Assembly: GCA_035628915.1 (NCBI GenBank)
Contig: DASPIW010000033.1
Span: forward strand, 83,342-147,341
Direction of reading: 5' to 3'
Source: JARBUG01 sp035628915
Lineage (GTDB): Bacteria > Bacillota > Sulfobacillia > Symbiobacteriales > Symbiobacteriaceae
Length of the DNA stretch: 64,000 bases
The position numbers were made by a program, and so were the translations under genes. Shown here in pieces: positions 1-7,241 of the stretch; positions within the stretch are counted from its first letter, which is position 1, and each line of letters opens with the position of its first letter. A model generated the notes under the pieces. It did not search any database. It worked only from the letters and a program-made list of their open reading frames with translations, and had not been told where the DNA came from.

Positions 1-1
1 G

Positions 2-1810
2 GGGAATTGGAACCGCGAACTGTTCCGGACGAAGGTAACGCAGCTGGTGGGCGCAGAGAAAGCTGCGGAACTGTTCCCGACGCCGCCTGACGCTGATTTG
101 CTCCACATGCTGGAGACCGCTCATCTGCCCGATTTGGATAGGCTGCTGGACATGGCGGCCCTCACTCTACATGAGACCAGCGGTGCTAACGGGTGGGTGG
201 TAGGTGGCAGCAGGACTCGTTCCGGCGCCCCAATTCTCTCCAATGACCCGCACCTGATGGCAGGCAATCCCGCGATCTGGTACCAGTGTCACCTGGTCGG
301 GCCGAGCGGCCTGGATGTGACAGGCGCCACATTCCCGGGCATTCCAGGGATTTTGCTCGGCCACAATCGGGAGATTGCCTGGGGTACGACCAATCTGAGC
401 ATTGACTGCCAGGACGTGTTTGTGGAACAGGCCAATCCTGCAAACGGACACGAATACCGGTACGGCGACAGGTGGGAGAAGGCCGAATGCATTGTCGAGA
501 CCATTCGTATCCGGGGCAAGGCTAACCCGATTCAGCATGAAGTGCTGATCACCAAACACGGCCCACTCATCGCCAGAGGGGAAAGCACCGCCCTTGCCCT
601 CAAATGGCCTGCACTGGAGCCTGCGGCGGATTTGGACACGTTCCTGGCCATCAACCGTGCCCGGTCCTGGCCCGAGTTCCGCAGCGCACTGGCTGCGTTC
701 TCGTCCCCGGCACAGCAGTTCTTCTTCGCCGGCAAGGACGGAACCATCGCAGGCAAGGCCGCCGGCAAGATCCCCGTTCGCTTGAGAGGTGACGGCCAGA
801 CACCCGTTCCGGGATGGACAGGCCAGTGCGAATGGACCGGGTTCATCCCGTTTGATGACCTCCCTGAGCTGGTAAACCCGCCGGAGGGTTTTATTACTTC
901 GGTTGATTTTCAGGGCGAACTCAGCCCAGCATCGCTGCCTCCATATCACACACTGTTCGCCGCGGAGCGACTGCGGGGAGCAACCGACCTGACGGCTGAG
1001 AAAATGCAGCTGATGCAGACAGGTTGCGTGAATTATCATGCCCGATCGCTGTTGCAGATTCTCCTGGGCGCAATTCAAGAAGGGCTGCGCCAGGGGGCTC
1101 ATCCGGAGTCGCTCACCGACCCGGAGAAGCGGGCGATGCTGCTTCTGTCGGAATGGAACTGCTGCGAAGGAGTAGACAGCGCCGCAGCACTGCTCTGGCA
1201 CCAGTGGTACTTGTTCCTGGTGGAAGGCATCTTCCGCCCGCAAATGGGTCTTGATTTGTTTGACTATTTTGTAGCAAGCGGCCAGCCGGTGCAGGTCACC
1301 GACCGCCTCGCTCACCACACGGCCCTGGGTGGAAGCAGCCTCTGGGTGGAGGCTGAGGGCGAGAACAGTCTGAGCCGCATCGCCCTGCGCTCTTTCCGAA
1401 GGGCCGTAGGGTACCTCTCCGCCAAGTATGGACCAAGCCCTGAACGCTGGCGGTGGGGCAAGGAGCATACCATTATGTTCCGCCATCCCCTCTCGTCTTT
1501 GCGGCCATGGCTGCGGCATATCCTCGATCTCGGGCCATTTGCCCTCGGCGGGAGCGAAATCGCGCTAAACCGTCCGCGCTACAGCCATCTCAGGCCGTTC
1601 CAAGTCACCACCGCCGCCACATGGCGACAGGTTGTGGACCTGGGCCAGCTTGAAGAATCGCGTGATGTATGCGCACCGGGCCAGTGCGGTCACCCGCTGA
1701 GCCCTCACTACGCTGACCAATTGGCCGGTTGGCTCAAAGGCGAAACGCACGTGCAGATAATCCGCCACAAGCTGATTCAGGCCCTGCCTTGTCTGCGGCT
1801 TAAACCGTGA
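2..1810 (+). CDS. Penicillin acylase (S45) family protein, 5' end outside window
   Basis: The reading frame is open from the first bases of the window, so the gene starts upstream and only its 3' part is present (about 600 residues). The family comprises N-terminal-nucleophile amidohydrolases, matured by self-cleavage, acting on penicillins, acyl-homoserine lactones or related amides. Seen here are the beta-chain start region (GANGWVVGG, then SNDPHL), a Gln-rich strand with FFFAGKDGTIAG, and the C-terminal signature APGQCGHPLSPHYADQ. The residue that should be the catalytic Ser of the usual G-S-N-x-W motif is Ala (GCT, near base 186), so activity is doubtful. A hairpin follows the stop. The family call is firm; substrate and activity are unknown. 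Confidence 0.85.
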   Translation, partial: GNWNRELFRTKVTQLVGAEKAAELFPTPPDADLLHMLETAHLPDLDRLLDMAALTLHETSGANGWVVGGSRTRSGAPILSNDPHLMAGNPAIWYQCHLVGPSGLDVTGATFPGIPGILLGHNREIAWGTTNLSIDCQDVFVEQANPANGHEYRYGDRWEKAECIVETIRIRGKANPIQHEVLITKHGPLIARGESTALALKWPALEPAADLDTFLAINRARSWPEFRSALAAFSSPAQQFFFAGKDGTIAGKAAGKIPVRLRGDGQTPVPGWTGQCEWTGFIPFDDLPELVNPPEGFITSVDFQGELSPASLPPYHTLFAAERLRGATDLTAEKMQLMQTGCVNYHARSLLQILLGAIQEGLRQGAHPESLTDPEKRAMLLLSEWNCCEGVDSAAALLWHQWYLFLVEGIFRPQMGLDLFDYFVASGQPVQVTDRLAHHTALGGSSLWVEAEGENSLSRIALRSFRRAVGYLSAKYGPSPERWRWGKEHTIMFRHPLSSLRPWLRHILDLGPFALGGSEIALNRPRYSHLRPFQVTTAATWRQVVDLGQLEESRDVCAPGQCGHPLSPHYADQLAGWLKGETHVQIIRHKLIQALPCLRLKP

Positions 1811-1836
1811 TGAGGCCGTTGCGAATGGTCAGAAAA

Positions 1837-1866
1837 GATCCCCCGGCGGTATGTGGCCGGGGGATC
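1837..1866 (+). terminator. Hairpin after the acylase gene
   Basis: An 11-bp perfect stem (1837-1847 with 1856-1866) with an 8-base loop lies 27 bases after the acylase stop. The T-run after it is weak (TTCCC), so it may be only partly effective. Confidence 0.55.
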
Positions 1867-2042
1867 TTCCCATTGGTACTCCGGACCGTTTGAAAGGAGT
1901 TTCGACAAAGTTTGCGGAGCCTCTATGTTTCGAACGTCGTTCATGTCCTATCACGACGCCTTTGTCATTTTGATGTGACAAAAGGAGCAGTAGAACCGTC
2001 TATTGGAGCGACATGTTGCATGAATATTTACCAACAGGCGTC

Positions 2043-2060
2043 TGTGGATTATGTGGATAA
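2043..2060 (+). promoter_or_regulatory. Two adjacent DnaA-box-like 9-mers
   Basis: TGTGGATTA (2043-2051) is followed without a gap by TGTGGATAA (2052-2060). The second is the exact complement of the DnaA box TTATCCACA; the first differs by one base. They sit in a 290-base intergenic stretch between the acylase and the LysM/M23 gene, where nothing else was recognised. No other replication-origin features are nearby. Confidence 0.35.
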
Positions 2061-2100
2061 CTGAGGTCCCATTGTGGAAACTTCGGTGGACTAAGTCGCC

Positions 2101-2937
2101 TCAACGTTCCGGGTTCCTCGGTAAGTACAAGATCGGATCCAACGGCTTGTTGTTCACGATTATTTCAAAGTGCAAATGTGGTCCAGTGCTGTGTCCCGTT
2201 GAGCCCACCTCGGCAATTACCTCACCCTGCCTCACTCTTTCGCCTGCTTGCACCAGAAGCCGGGAAGCGTGAGCATACAAGGTGCGCGTGCCATCCTCAT
2301 GCATCAGGATAATGGTCTGCCCATAGCCGGACACAGGCCCGGCGAGGATTACCTCGCCATCTCTGGCGGCCTTGATCGGGTCGCCCATTTGGGCAGCCAA
2401 ATCGAGCCCGTTGTGGTTGCGACCGTCTCGGGGGCCGAATGGCGAACTGATCGGTGCAAACACGGGCCAGGAGAACGCCCCTGCGATTTTAGGCTCCTGC
2501 TTGGCAGCCGCCGTGACAGCGTCCGCGGTTCCACCGGATGCCGGCAAGATAATCGCCTGCCCGATTTGCAGGTGGCCGGGGTTGTACACCTGCGGGTTAC
2601 TGGCCAGGATCGCCTCCAGGCTGAGGCCATATCGACTGGCCAGTTCCCATAGCGAATCGCCCTGCTGCACGGTATAGCGGCGAGTGGGCTTGCCGTTGGG
2701 TTCTTTAGATGTCGGTGCCGTGGGGGGAGCTGTTGCCGGAGTCGCAGCCGCAGTCGAGGGCGAGACCGGCTTCGGGCTGATCGCCGGTGCTTGCTGCCGT
2801 CCGGCAGCCTCGGCAACCGCCGGTGCCGGCTGGGGCAACCGGGAGCCGGTCAGGCGGAAGCTTAGTGTTCCGGTGAAAATGACCATCGTGGCCAGAAAAA
2901 GCCCTGCCACAAAAGAACGGACCGGCAGTTGCTCCAA
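2101..2937 (-). CDS. LysM-M23 family peptidoglycan endopeptidase
   Basis: A 278-residue secreted or membrane-anchored cell-wall hydrolase. An N-terminal hydrophobic segment (about residues 8-27) is followed by an Ala/Pro-rich linker, one LysM domain (about 86-134, starting RRYTVQQGDSLWELA) that should bind peptidoglycan, and a C-terminal M23 metallopeptidase domain with the zinc ligands in NHNGLDLA and HLHFE. M23 enzymes of this layout cut peptide cross-links, and in spore formers some act in sporulation (SpoIIQ-like or spore-cortex roles). The TTG start is preceded by GGAGGTGG. It is the last gene of the leftward glpX-fsa block, 79 bases after glpX. The family is certain; a role in division, growth or sporulation cannot be told from sequence. 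Confidence 0.9.
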   Translation of the reverse strand: MEQLPVRSFVAGLFLATMVIFTGTLSFRLTGSRLPQPAPAVAEAAGRQQAPAISPKPVSPSTAAATPATAPPTAPTSKEPNGKPTRRYTVQQGDSLWELASRYGLSLEAILASNPQVYNPGHLQIGQAIILPASGGTADAVTAAAKQEPKIAGAFSWPVFAPISSPFGPRDGRNHNGLDLAAQMGDPIKAARDGEVILAGPVSGYGQTIILMHEDGTRTLYAHASRLLVQAGERVRQGEVIAEVGSTGHSTGPHLHFEIIVNNKPLDPILYLPRNPER

Positions 2938-3016
2938 TCCTGTCCCACCTCCGAAAGTTCGTGGGATAGGCTTATGCCCTGCCAGTCCGCGTTATGACAA
3001 GCCCCGCTGCCTTCCG

Positions 3017-3997
3017 CTATGGGTGCAGCCGATCGCCCTTGGCCCATGCCGGCTTGCGCTCCAGTCGGTGCTGAGCCTCAATAAAGCGTACAGTTCCAGT
3101 CTTACAGCGTAGTGCGATGGAATGGGTCCGAGCCACCGAGAATCCGGAATACCGGACACCCCGAAGCAAGTCACCCTCGGTAATGCCTGTGGCTGCAAAT
3201 ACGACGTCGTCACCCTTCACGAGATCCTCAAGCGTTAGTACGGCCGTCGGATCGGCCAGGCCCATAGACTGGCAACGCAAATACTCCTGCTCGTTTTCCG
3301 GCTTGAGCCGGGCCTGCATGTCGCCGCCCAGGCACTTGAGCGCAGCAGCAGCCAGCACGCCTTCCGGCGCGCCGCCAATTCCCATCAGAATGTCGACACC
3401 CGTCTCGGGGAAGGCAGCGGCAACTGCCGGTGCCACGTCACCGTCGGAGATTAGCTTGATCCGGGCGCCCGCTTCACGGCACTCCCGAATCATCGCCTTG
3501 TGCCGATCACGGTCCAGAATCACGACGGTCAAGTCCGTTACGTCCTTACCCTTGGCCTCCGCCACGGCCCTCAGGTTTTCGCCGATCGGCCGGGTCAGAT
3601 CGATCTTTCCCTTTGCTTCAGGGCCGACAGCGATTTTTTCCATATACATGTCCGGAGCGTGCAGGAGGCAGCCCCTGGGTGCTACTGCCACGACGGCGAT
3701 CGACCCGTTGAGACCCTTGGCCACCAGATTTGTGCCTTCGAGCGGGTCCACGGCAATGTCCACTTTCTCGCCGCCGGCGCCAACATGCTCACCAATATAA
3801 AGCATGGGCGCCTCGTCCAGCTCGCCTTCACCGATGACCACCACGCCGTCGATCTGAACCGTGTCAAACCCCGCACGCATGGCATCCACGGCCAACTGGT
3901 CCGCCATGTGCTTGTCACCCCGGCCCATCCACCGGGCACACGCCAGGGCTGCGGCTTCCGTCACCCGTACCAGCTCGACAGCCAACTCCCGTTCCAC
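3017..3997 (-). CDS. glpX: Fructose-1,6-bisphosphatase, class II
   Basis: Hydrolyses fructose 1,6-bisphosphate to fructose 6-phosphate in gluconeogenesis (cytosolic, divalent-metal dependent). The frame stays open to 4066, but GTG at 3997 is the best start: it is preceded by GAGGAGG at a good distance, and the product then begins VERELAVELVRVTEAAAL, which matches the usual GlpX N-terminus. Length is then 326 residues, normal for the family. The phosphatase signature DPLEGTN and the acidic motif EGELDEAPML are present. It lies downstream of fsa, separated by a hairpin, in the gene neighbourhood common in Firmicutes (spo0F, fba, fsa, glpX). Confidence 0.93.
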   Translation of the reverse strand: MERELAVELVRVTEAAALACARWMGRGDKHMADQLAVDAMRAGFDTVQIDGVVVIGEGELDEAPMLYIGEHVGAGGEKVDIAVDPLEGTNLVAKGLNGSIAVVAVAPRGCLLHAPDMYMEKIAVGPEAKGKIDLTRPIGENLRAVAEAKGKDVTDLTVVILDRDRHKAMIRECREAGARIKLISDGDVAPAVAAAFPETGVDILMGIGGAPEGVLAAAALKCLGGDMQARLKPENEQEYLRCQSMGLADPTAVLTLEDLVKGDDVVFAATGITEGDLLRGVRYSGFSVARTHSIALRCKTGTVRFIEAQHRLERKPAWAKGDRLHP

Positions 3998-4069
3998 GAC
4001 GCTCCTCCTCATCTCGCGACTCGCGGTCGGGCCCGCGTAGATCATACTATGCTTACACTTTAACAAGAA

Positions 4070-4098
4070 ACCGGTGCAGGTGGTAGCACTGCACCGGT
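4070..4098 (-). terminator. Terminator between fsa and glpX
   Basis: A perfect 10-bp stem (4070-4079 with 4089-4098) lies just after the fsa stop. On the minus strand it is followed by TTTCTTGTTA. AT-rich sequence on the other side would let it work in both directions. glpX therefore probably depends on read-through or its own promoter. Confidence 0.7.
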
Positions 4099-4111
4099 AA
4101 TCATTTTTAGG

Positions 4112-4762
4112 TTATACCTTCCCCTTGGCCGCCTCCCAGTCCTTGAGGAAACGATCGATGCCCGCATCGGTCAGTGGGTGCTTCAGCATTTGCTTGAACA
4201 CCTTATACGGAATGGTGGCAATGTGGGCACCGGCCTTGGCGCTCTCCGTCACCTGGCCGGGCGTCCGAATGGAGGCGGAGATAATCTCGGTATCAATCCC
4301 GTGAATGGCAAAAATGTCAGCAATGTCCTTGATGAGCTGAATGCCGTCCATGCTAATGTCGTCGAGCCGGCCGACAAACGGGCTGACAAAAGTCGCCCCC
4401 GCCCGGGCGCACAGGAGTGCCTGGTTGGCGGAGAAGATTAGTGTCAGGTTGGTCTTGACCCCCATGCCGCTAAGCACCTTGCAGGCCTTCAGCCCTTCAT
4501 CCGTCATGGGCAGCTTAATGACAACATTCCTGTGCATCTCGTGGTACTGCTTGGCTTCAGCGACCATCTCATCAGCCTTCAGGCTGACGACTTCCGCGCT
4601 AATAGGGCCATCCACGAGTTCAAGGATCTCGCGGAGGACCTGTTTGAAGTCGCGCCCTTCTTTGGCGACGAGTGATGGATTGGTGGTGACGCCATGCAGT
4701 ACGCCCCAGGAGGCTACTTCTCGAATTTCGTCCACATTAGCGGTATCAATGAAAAACTTCAC
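4112..4762 (-). CDS. fsa: Transaldolase / fructose-6-phosphate aldolase
   Basis: A 216-residue short transaldolase of the Fsa/TalC type, moving or cleaving three-carbon dihydroxyacetone units in the pentose-phosphate pathway. The N-terminus (MKFFIDTANVDEI) and the TTNPSL motif are typical. The Schiff-base lysine is Lys83 in NVVIKLP. The start is GTG with AAGGAGTG upstream. Sequence alone does not separate true transaldolase from fructose-6-phosphate aldolase activity. A terminator of the preceding gene lies in the 100 bases upstream, so a separate promoter is likely. Confidence 0.92.
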   Translation of the reverse strand: MKFFIDTANVDEIREVASWGVLHGVTTNPSLVAKEGRDFKQVLREILELVDGPISAEVVSLKADEMVAEAKQYHEMHRNVVIKLPMTDEGLKACKVLSGMGVKTNLTLIFSANQALLCARAGATFVSPFVGRLDDISMDGIQLIKDIADIFAIHGIDTEIISASIRTPGQVTESAKAGAHIATIPYKVFKQMLKHPLTDAGIDRFLKDWEAAKGKV

Positions 4763-4843
4763 TGGCTATCACTCCTTCGGGGATCAGTCGATAACCGTAC
4801 CGAATCACAGATTACCACAAAGACGAACTATCTAAAAGGCAAA

Positions 4844-4864
4844 GGCCGGAATCCATATCCGGCC
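4844..4864 (-). terminator. Terminator after the zinc-ribbon protein gene
   Basis: A 7-bp GC-rich stem (4844-4850 with 4858-4864) immediately follows the stop of the leftward gene. On the minus strand it is followed by TTTGCCTTTT. Confidence 0.75.
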
Positions 4865-5503
4865 TCACTTTTTGTGTCCTTTGCGGCGCCCCGGGGGGTC
4901 ATCCCCAACCTCGATACGCATCATACACTCAAGCGCAGCCAGATCTTCTTCGCGTCCTGCCAGAATGGTCTTATGCCGCCCGCACTGCGAACATGAGAGT
5001 TCAAGATGGTCCGGGTAAATGTCGACTGATATGTGCCGATTGCCACAGATGCAGGTCAGGTTTCCTTCTTCGGCCATGCTGTGCACCCGGCTTAATGCCT
5101 GATACATGACGTCCGGATGATCGAAGTACTCACCGAAGGCGGCATCTTCCAACAGGCGGTCCAGTTCGCTGCCACCGGCCCGGGCGTATACCTCCACTTC
5201 GTTTTCTGCCCCGAATACGCCCAACTGCAAGTCCGTGTCAGAACACAGCAGCGGCTGCAGTTTCCCTTCCCAGAACCGTCGGGCGGCGAAGTTGACGAAA
5301 TGCAGGCCGTCGCAGAGGTAACAGGGGATCTGCAGCCAGACCTGCCCTTGCTTGCTGCCCAGTGTCAGCTTGTGGCTGCCGCACGAGCAAGTGACCCTTA
5401 CCGACTCACCGCCGCTCAGGGAAAAGCGTGAGACAACGTGCGTCTCCAGCCGGCCGCACTGCGGGCAGCGGATGGCAAAGGTCGTTTGGGTTGGGACCAG
5501 CAC
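4865..5503 (-). CDS. Cysteine-rich zinc-ribbon protein of unknown function
   Basis: A 212-residue protein with several paired cysteines: CPQC near residue 13, CSC near 39, CYLC near 61, CIC near 150 and CSQC near 172. This pattern suggests two or three zinc ribbons. Between them is a mostly hydrophilic region with no recognised enzyme motif. The C-terminus is very basic. GTG start with a GGGGGG-type ribosome site. It is 60 bases downstream of kce and has its own terminator. The function is not known to me; proteins of this look occur beside fructose-bisphosphate metabolism genes in related Firmicutes, which is recollection rather than something shown here. Confidence 0.75.
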   Translation of the reverse strand: MLVPTQTTFAIRCPQCGRLETHVVSRFSLSGGESVRVTCSCGSHKLTLGSKQGQVWLQIPCYLCDGLHFVNFAARRFWEGKLQPLLCSDTDLQLGVFGAENEVEVYARAGGSELDRLLEDAAFGEYFDHPDVMYQALSRVHSMAEEGNLTCICGNRHISVDIYPDHLELSCSQCGRHKTILAGREEDLAALECMMRIEVGDDPPGRRKGHKK

Positions 5504-5563
5504 AGGCTCTACCCCCCCTCACCGGCAGCCCGAGGCAGCAGCGCTCTTTCGCTGCCAGGTTAT

Positions 5564-6385
5564 CTAGATGCTTCGCTCAGGGAAACGTAATATCCTCCTT
5601 GCCTCATCCGGGGTGGCCACCTCCCGGCCAAGCTCGCGGGCCAGCCTCAAAACCCGAGCCACCAGCATTTCGTTGCTGGCCAGGAGGCCCTTGGCGTAAT
5701 AGATGTTGTCCTCCAGCCCGACCCGGACATGACCGCCCAGGATGATTGCGGCCGTTGCCAGTGGCAGTTGCGCGCGACCGACGCCTGCGACGGACCAGGT
5801 GCAACCCTCAGGAATTGACTCAGCCATCAACAGCAAGTTCTTTACGGTTCCCGGAATACCGCCAGGGACGCCCATGACGAAGTCGAAGTGAAGGGGCAGC
5901 GCAAGAATGCCCTGCTTAACCAGCGCCAGGGCGTTACTGATGTGGCCGACGTCAAACGCCTCGATTTCCGGCACCACGCCCTGCTCCCTCATGGTCTTTC
6001 CGAAGTGCTCCATCATTTCGGGGGAGTTCATAAACACATCCCGCCCGAAATTGACGGTACCTGCGGACAGCGTGGCCATTTCGGGCTTGAGCATGACGGG
6101 CTGGAGCCGTTCCTCGGCCGTCATGCCTACCGCTCCGCCGGTTGAGCACTGAACGATGATATCGGTGCGGGCCCGGATTTCCCGGATGATCTCGGCGTAC
6201 ACCGCCCCGGACTGAGTGGGTGTGCCATCAGGCAGACGGCCATGGACGTGAACCATTGCGCCGCCGGCTTGGCGAACCCGGGCAGCGTCCTCCGCCAGCT
6301 CCACCGGCGTCACGGGCAGGTGCGGGTTTTGTGCCTTGGTGACCTCGGCGCCGTCCAGCGCGCATGTTATGATCAACTTCTCCAT
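5564..6385 (-). CDS. kce: 3-keto-5-aminohexanoate cleavage enzyme
   Basis: A member of the BKACE (DUF849) zinc-dependent family, 273 residues. In lysine fermentation Kce condenses 3-keto-5-aminohexanoate with acetyl-CoA and splits it to acetoacetate and 3-aminobutyryl-CoA. The zinc-binding HxH is seen in VHVHGR (about residues 47-49). Other family traits are the TGG motif in CSTGGAVG, FGRDVFMNSP, and the glutamate in GLEDNIYY. The ATG start has GAGGAGG upstream. BKACE substrates vary, but the adjacent kal and the kam genes elsewhere in the window strongly favour this assignment. A terminator lies between kal and kce, so expression relative to kal is probably reduced or separate. Confidence 0.88.
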   Translation of the reverse strand: MEKLIITCALDGAEVTKAQNPHLPVTPVELAEDAARVRQAGGAMVHVHGRLPDGTPTQSGAVYAEIIREIRARTDIIVQCSTGGAVGMTAEERLQPVMLKPEMATLSAGTVNFGRDVFMNSPEMMEHFGKTMREQGVVPEIEAFDVGHISNALALVKQGILALPLHFDFVMGVPGGIPGTVKNLLLMAESIPEGCTWSVAGVGRAQLPLATAAIILGGHVRVGLEDNIYYAKGLLASNEMLVARVLRLARELGREVATPDEARRILRFPERSI

Positions 6386-6433
6386 GCGGTAAACCTCCTC
6401 GGCTTTATCCGGCTGACATGTAAAAAGGAAAAA

Positions 6434-6452
6434 GCCGGGCTAATCGCCCGGC
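6434..6452 (-). terminator. Terminator overlapping the kal stop codon
   Basis: A perfect 7-bp GC stem (6434-6440 with 6446-6452) overlaps the TAG stop of kal and is followed on the minus strand by TTTTTCCTTTTT. This is a strong intrinsic terminator placed between kal and kce. Confidence 0.8.
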
Positions 6453-6832
6453 CGCTGAAATTGCTTGGGAACTACACAGGTGCCGGTGGCGCGGGTCACC
6501 AATACGGGTTCCGTGAGAAGCCGCGCCTTTGACGGCTGCTCGGGAGTCGGTTCCGCCGCAATCACCTTGTAGGCTTCGAAGGTCATGGCACGGGAGGTGT
6601 TGCCGACACGGTCGATGCGCGCACGGACCTCAAGGTAGTCGCCGGCGTAAACGGGAGCCTTGAACTCCACCATGTCGTAGGCGACAAAAAGCCCCTCGTC
6701 ACCGTCATGCTGAATGAGAAGCTCCGTTGCCGCGTCGCCAAACAGGGCCAGCACACGTGCGCCATCCACGAGGTTGCCGCCGTAGTGGGCGTCGTGCGCC
6801 GACATACGCACCCGCAGGAAGGACTCGTTCAC
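6440..6832 (-). CDS. kal: 3-aminobutyryl-CoA ammonia-lyase
   Basis: A 130-residue hotdog-fold enzyme that removes ammonia from 3-aminobutyryl-CoA to give crotonyl-CoA, the last lysine-specific step of lysine fermentation. The characteristic stretch RMSAHDAHYGGNLVDGARVL, followed by DGDEGLFVAYD, VEFKAPVYAGD and TGTCVVPKQ, fits Kal rather than a thioesterase. The GTG start overlaps the TGA stop of the upstream receiver gene (GTGA), so the two are translationally coupled. Length is typical. Kce lies 55 bases downstream beyond a terminator. Confidence 0.9.
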   Translation of the reverse strand: MNESFLRVRMSAHDAHYGGNLVDGARVLALFGDAATELLIQHDGDEGLFVAYDMVEFKAPVYAGDYLEVRARIDRVGNTSRAMTFEAYKVIAAEPTPEQPSKARLLTEPVLVTRATGTCVVPKQFQRPGD

Positions 6833-7212
6833 GGCTTTTCCTCCTCGTCCAGCGCCTTCTGCACCAACTCGCGCAGTTCGAACACGTCAAAGGGCTTGCT
6901 AATGCAGCTGCGTGCTCCGCTGCTGAGGACTTCGCTGGCCCGGTCCCCATCGCCGACGGCGGTCATAACGATCACCGGCAGTTCGGGATAGAGCTGGCGC
7001 AAGGTCCGCAGTGTTTCCAGACCGTCCATGACCGGCATTTTCATGTCCAGCAGAACCAGGGCAGGCAATTCGACACTGCAGAGGGCCATCGCTTCCTGGC
7101 CGTGAACTGCGGTAGCGACGCGATACCCCACTTCGCGGAATACCTCCTGGACCAGACGGCGTACACCCATTTGATCATCTACAACAAGGATAAGCGGGGC
7201 TTGGGCCGACAT
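6829..7212 (-). CDS. Single-domain response regulator, Spo0F-like
   Basis: A stand-alone receiver domain of 127 residues with no output domain. The acidic pocket is in VVDDQ, the phospho-acceptor Asp is in LLDMKMPVMDG, and the conserved Thr/Lys switch residues are in MTA and ISKPF. Such proteins pass phosphate between kinases and a phosphotransferase; Spo0F does this in the sporulation relay. Here it is followed by kal with a 4-base overlap and then by the fsa-glpX region, resembling the spo0F-fba-fsa-glpX neighbourhood. ATG at 7212 is chosen because the frame upstream lacks receiver sequence. A Spo0F role is inferred from size and neighbours. Confidence 0.82.
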   Translation of the reverse strand: MSAQAPLILVVDDQMGVRRLVQEVFREVGYRVATAVHGQEAMALCSVELPALVLLDMKMPVMDGLETLRTLRQLYPELPVIVMTAVGDGDRASEVLSSGARSCISKPFDVFELRELVQKALDEEEKP

Positions 7213-7241
7213 GCTTGCCACCACTCTCAGATCGCCGGAAT

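Noticed and set aside
167..1519. A 450-codon frame antisense to the acylase gene
   Set aside because: The plus-strand frame carries clear family motifs; the antisense frame is a GC-content shadow.
2043..2060. Chromosomal replication origin
   Set aside because: Only two boxes, no AT-rich unwinding region and no dnaA or dnaN nearby.
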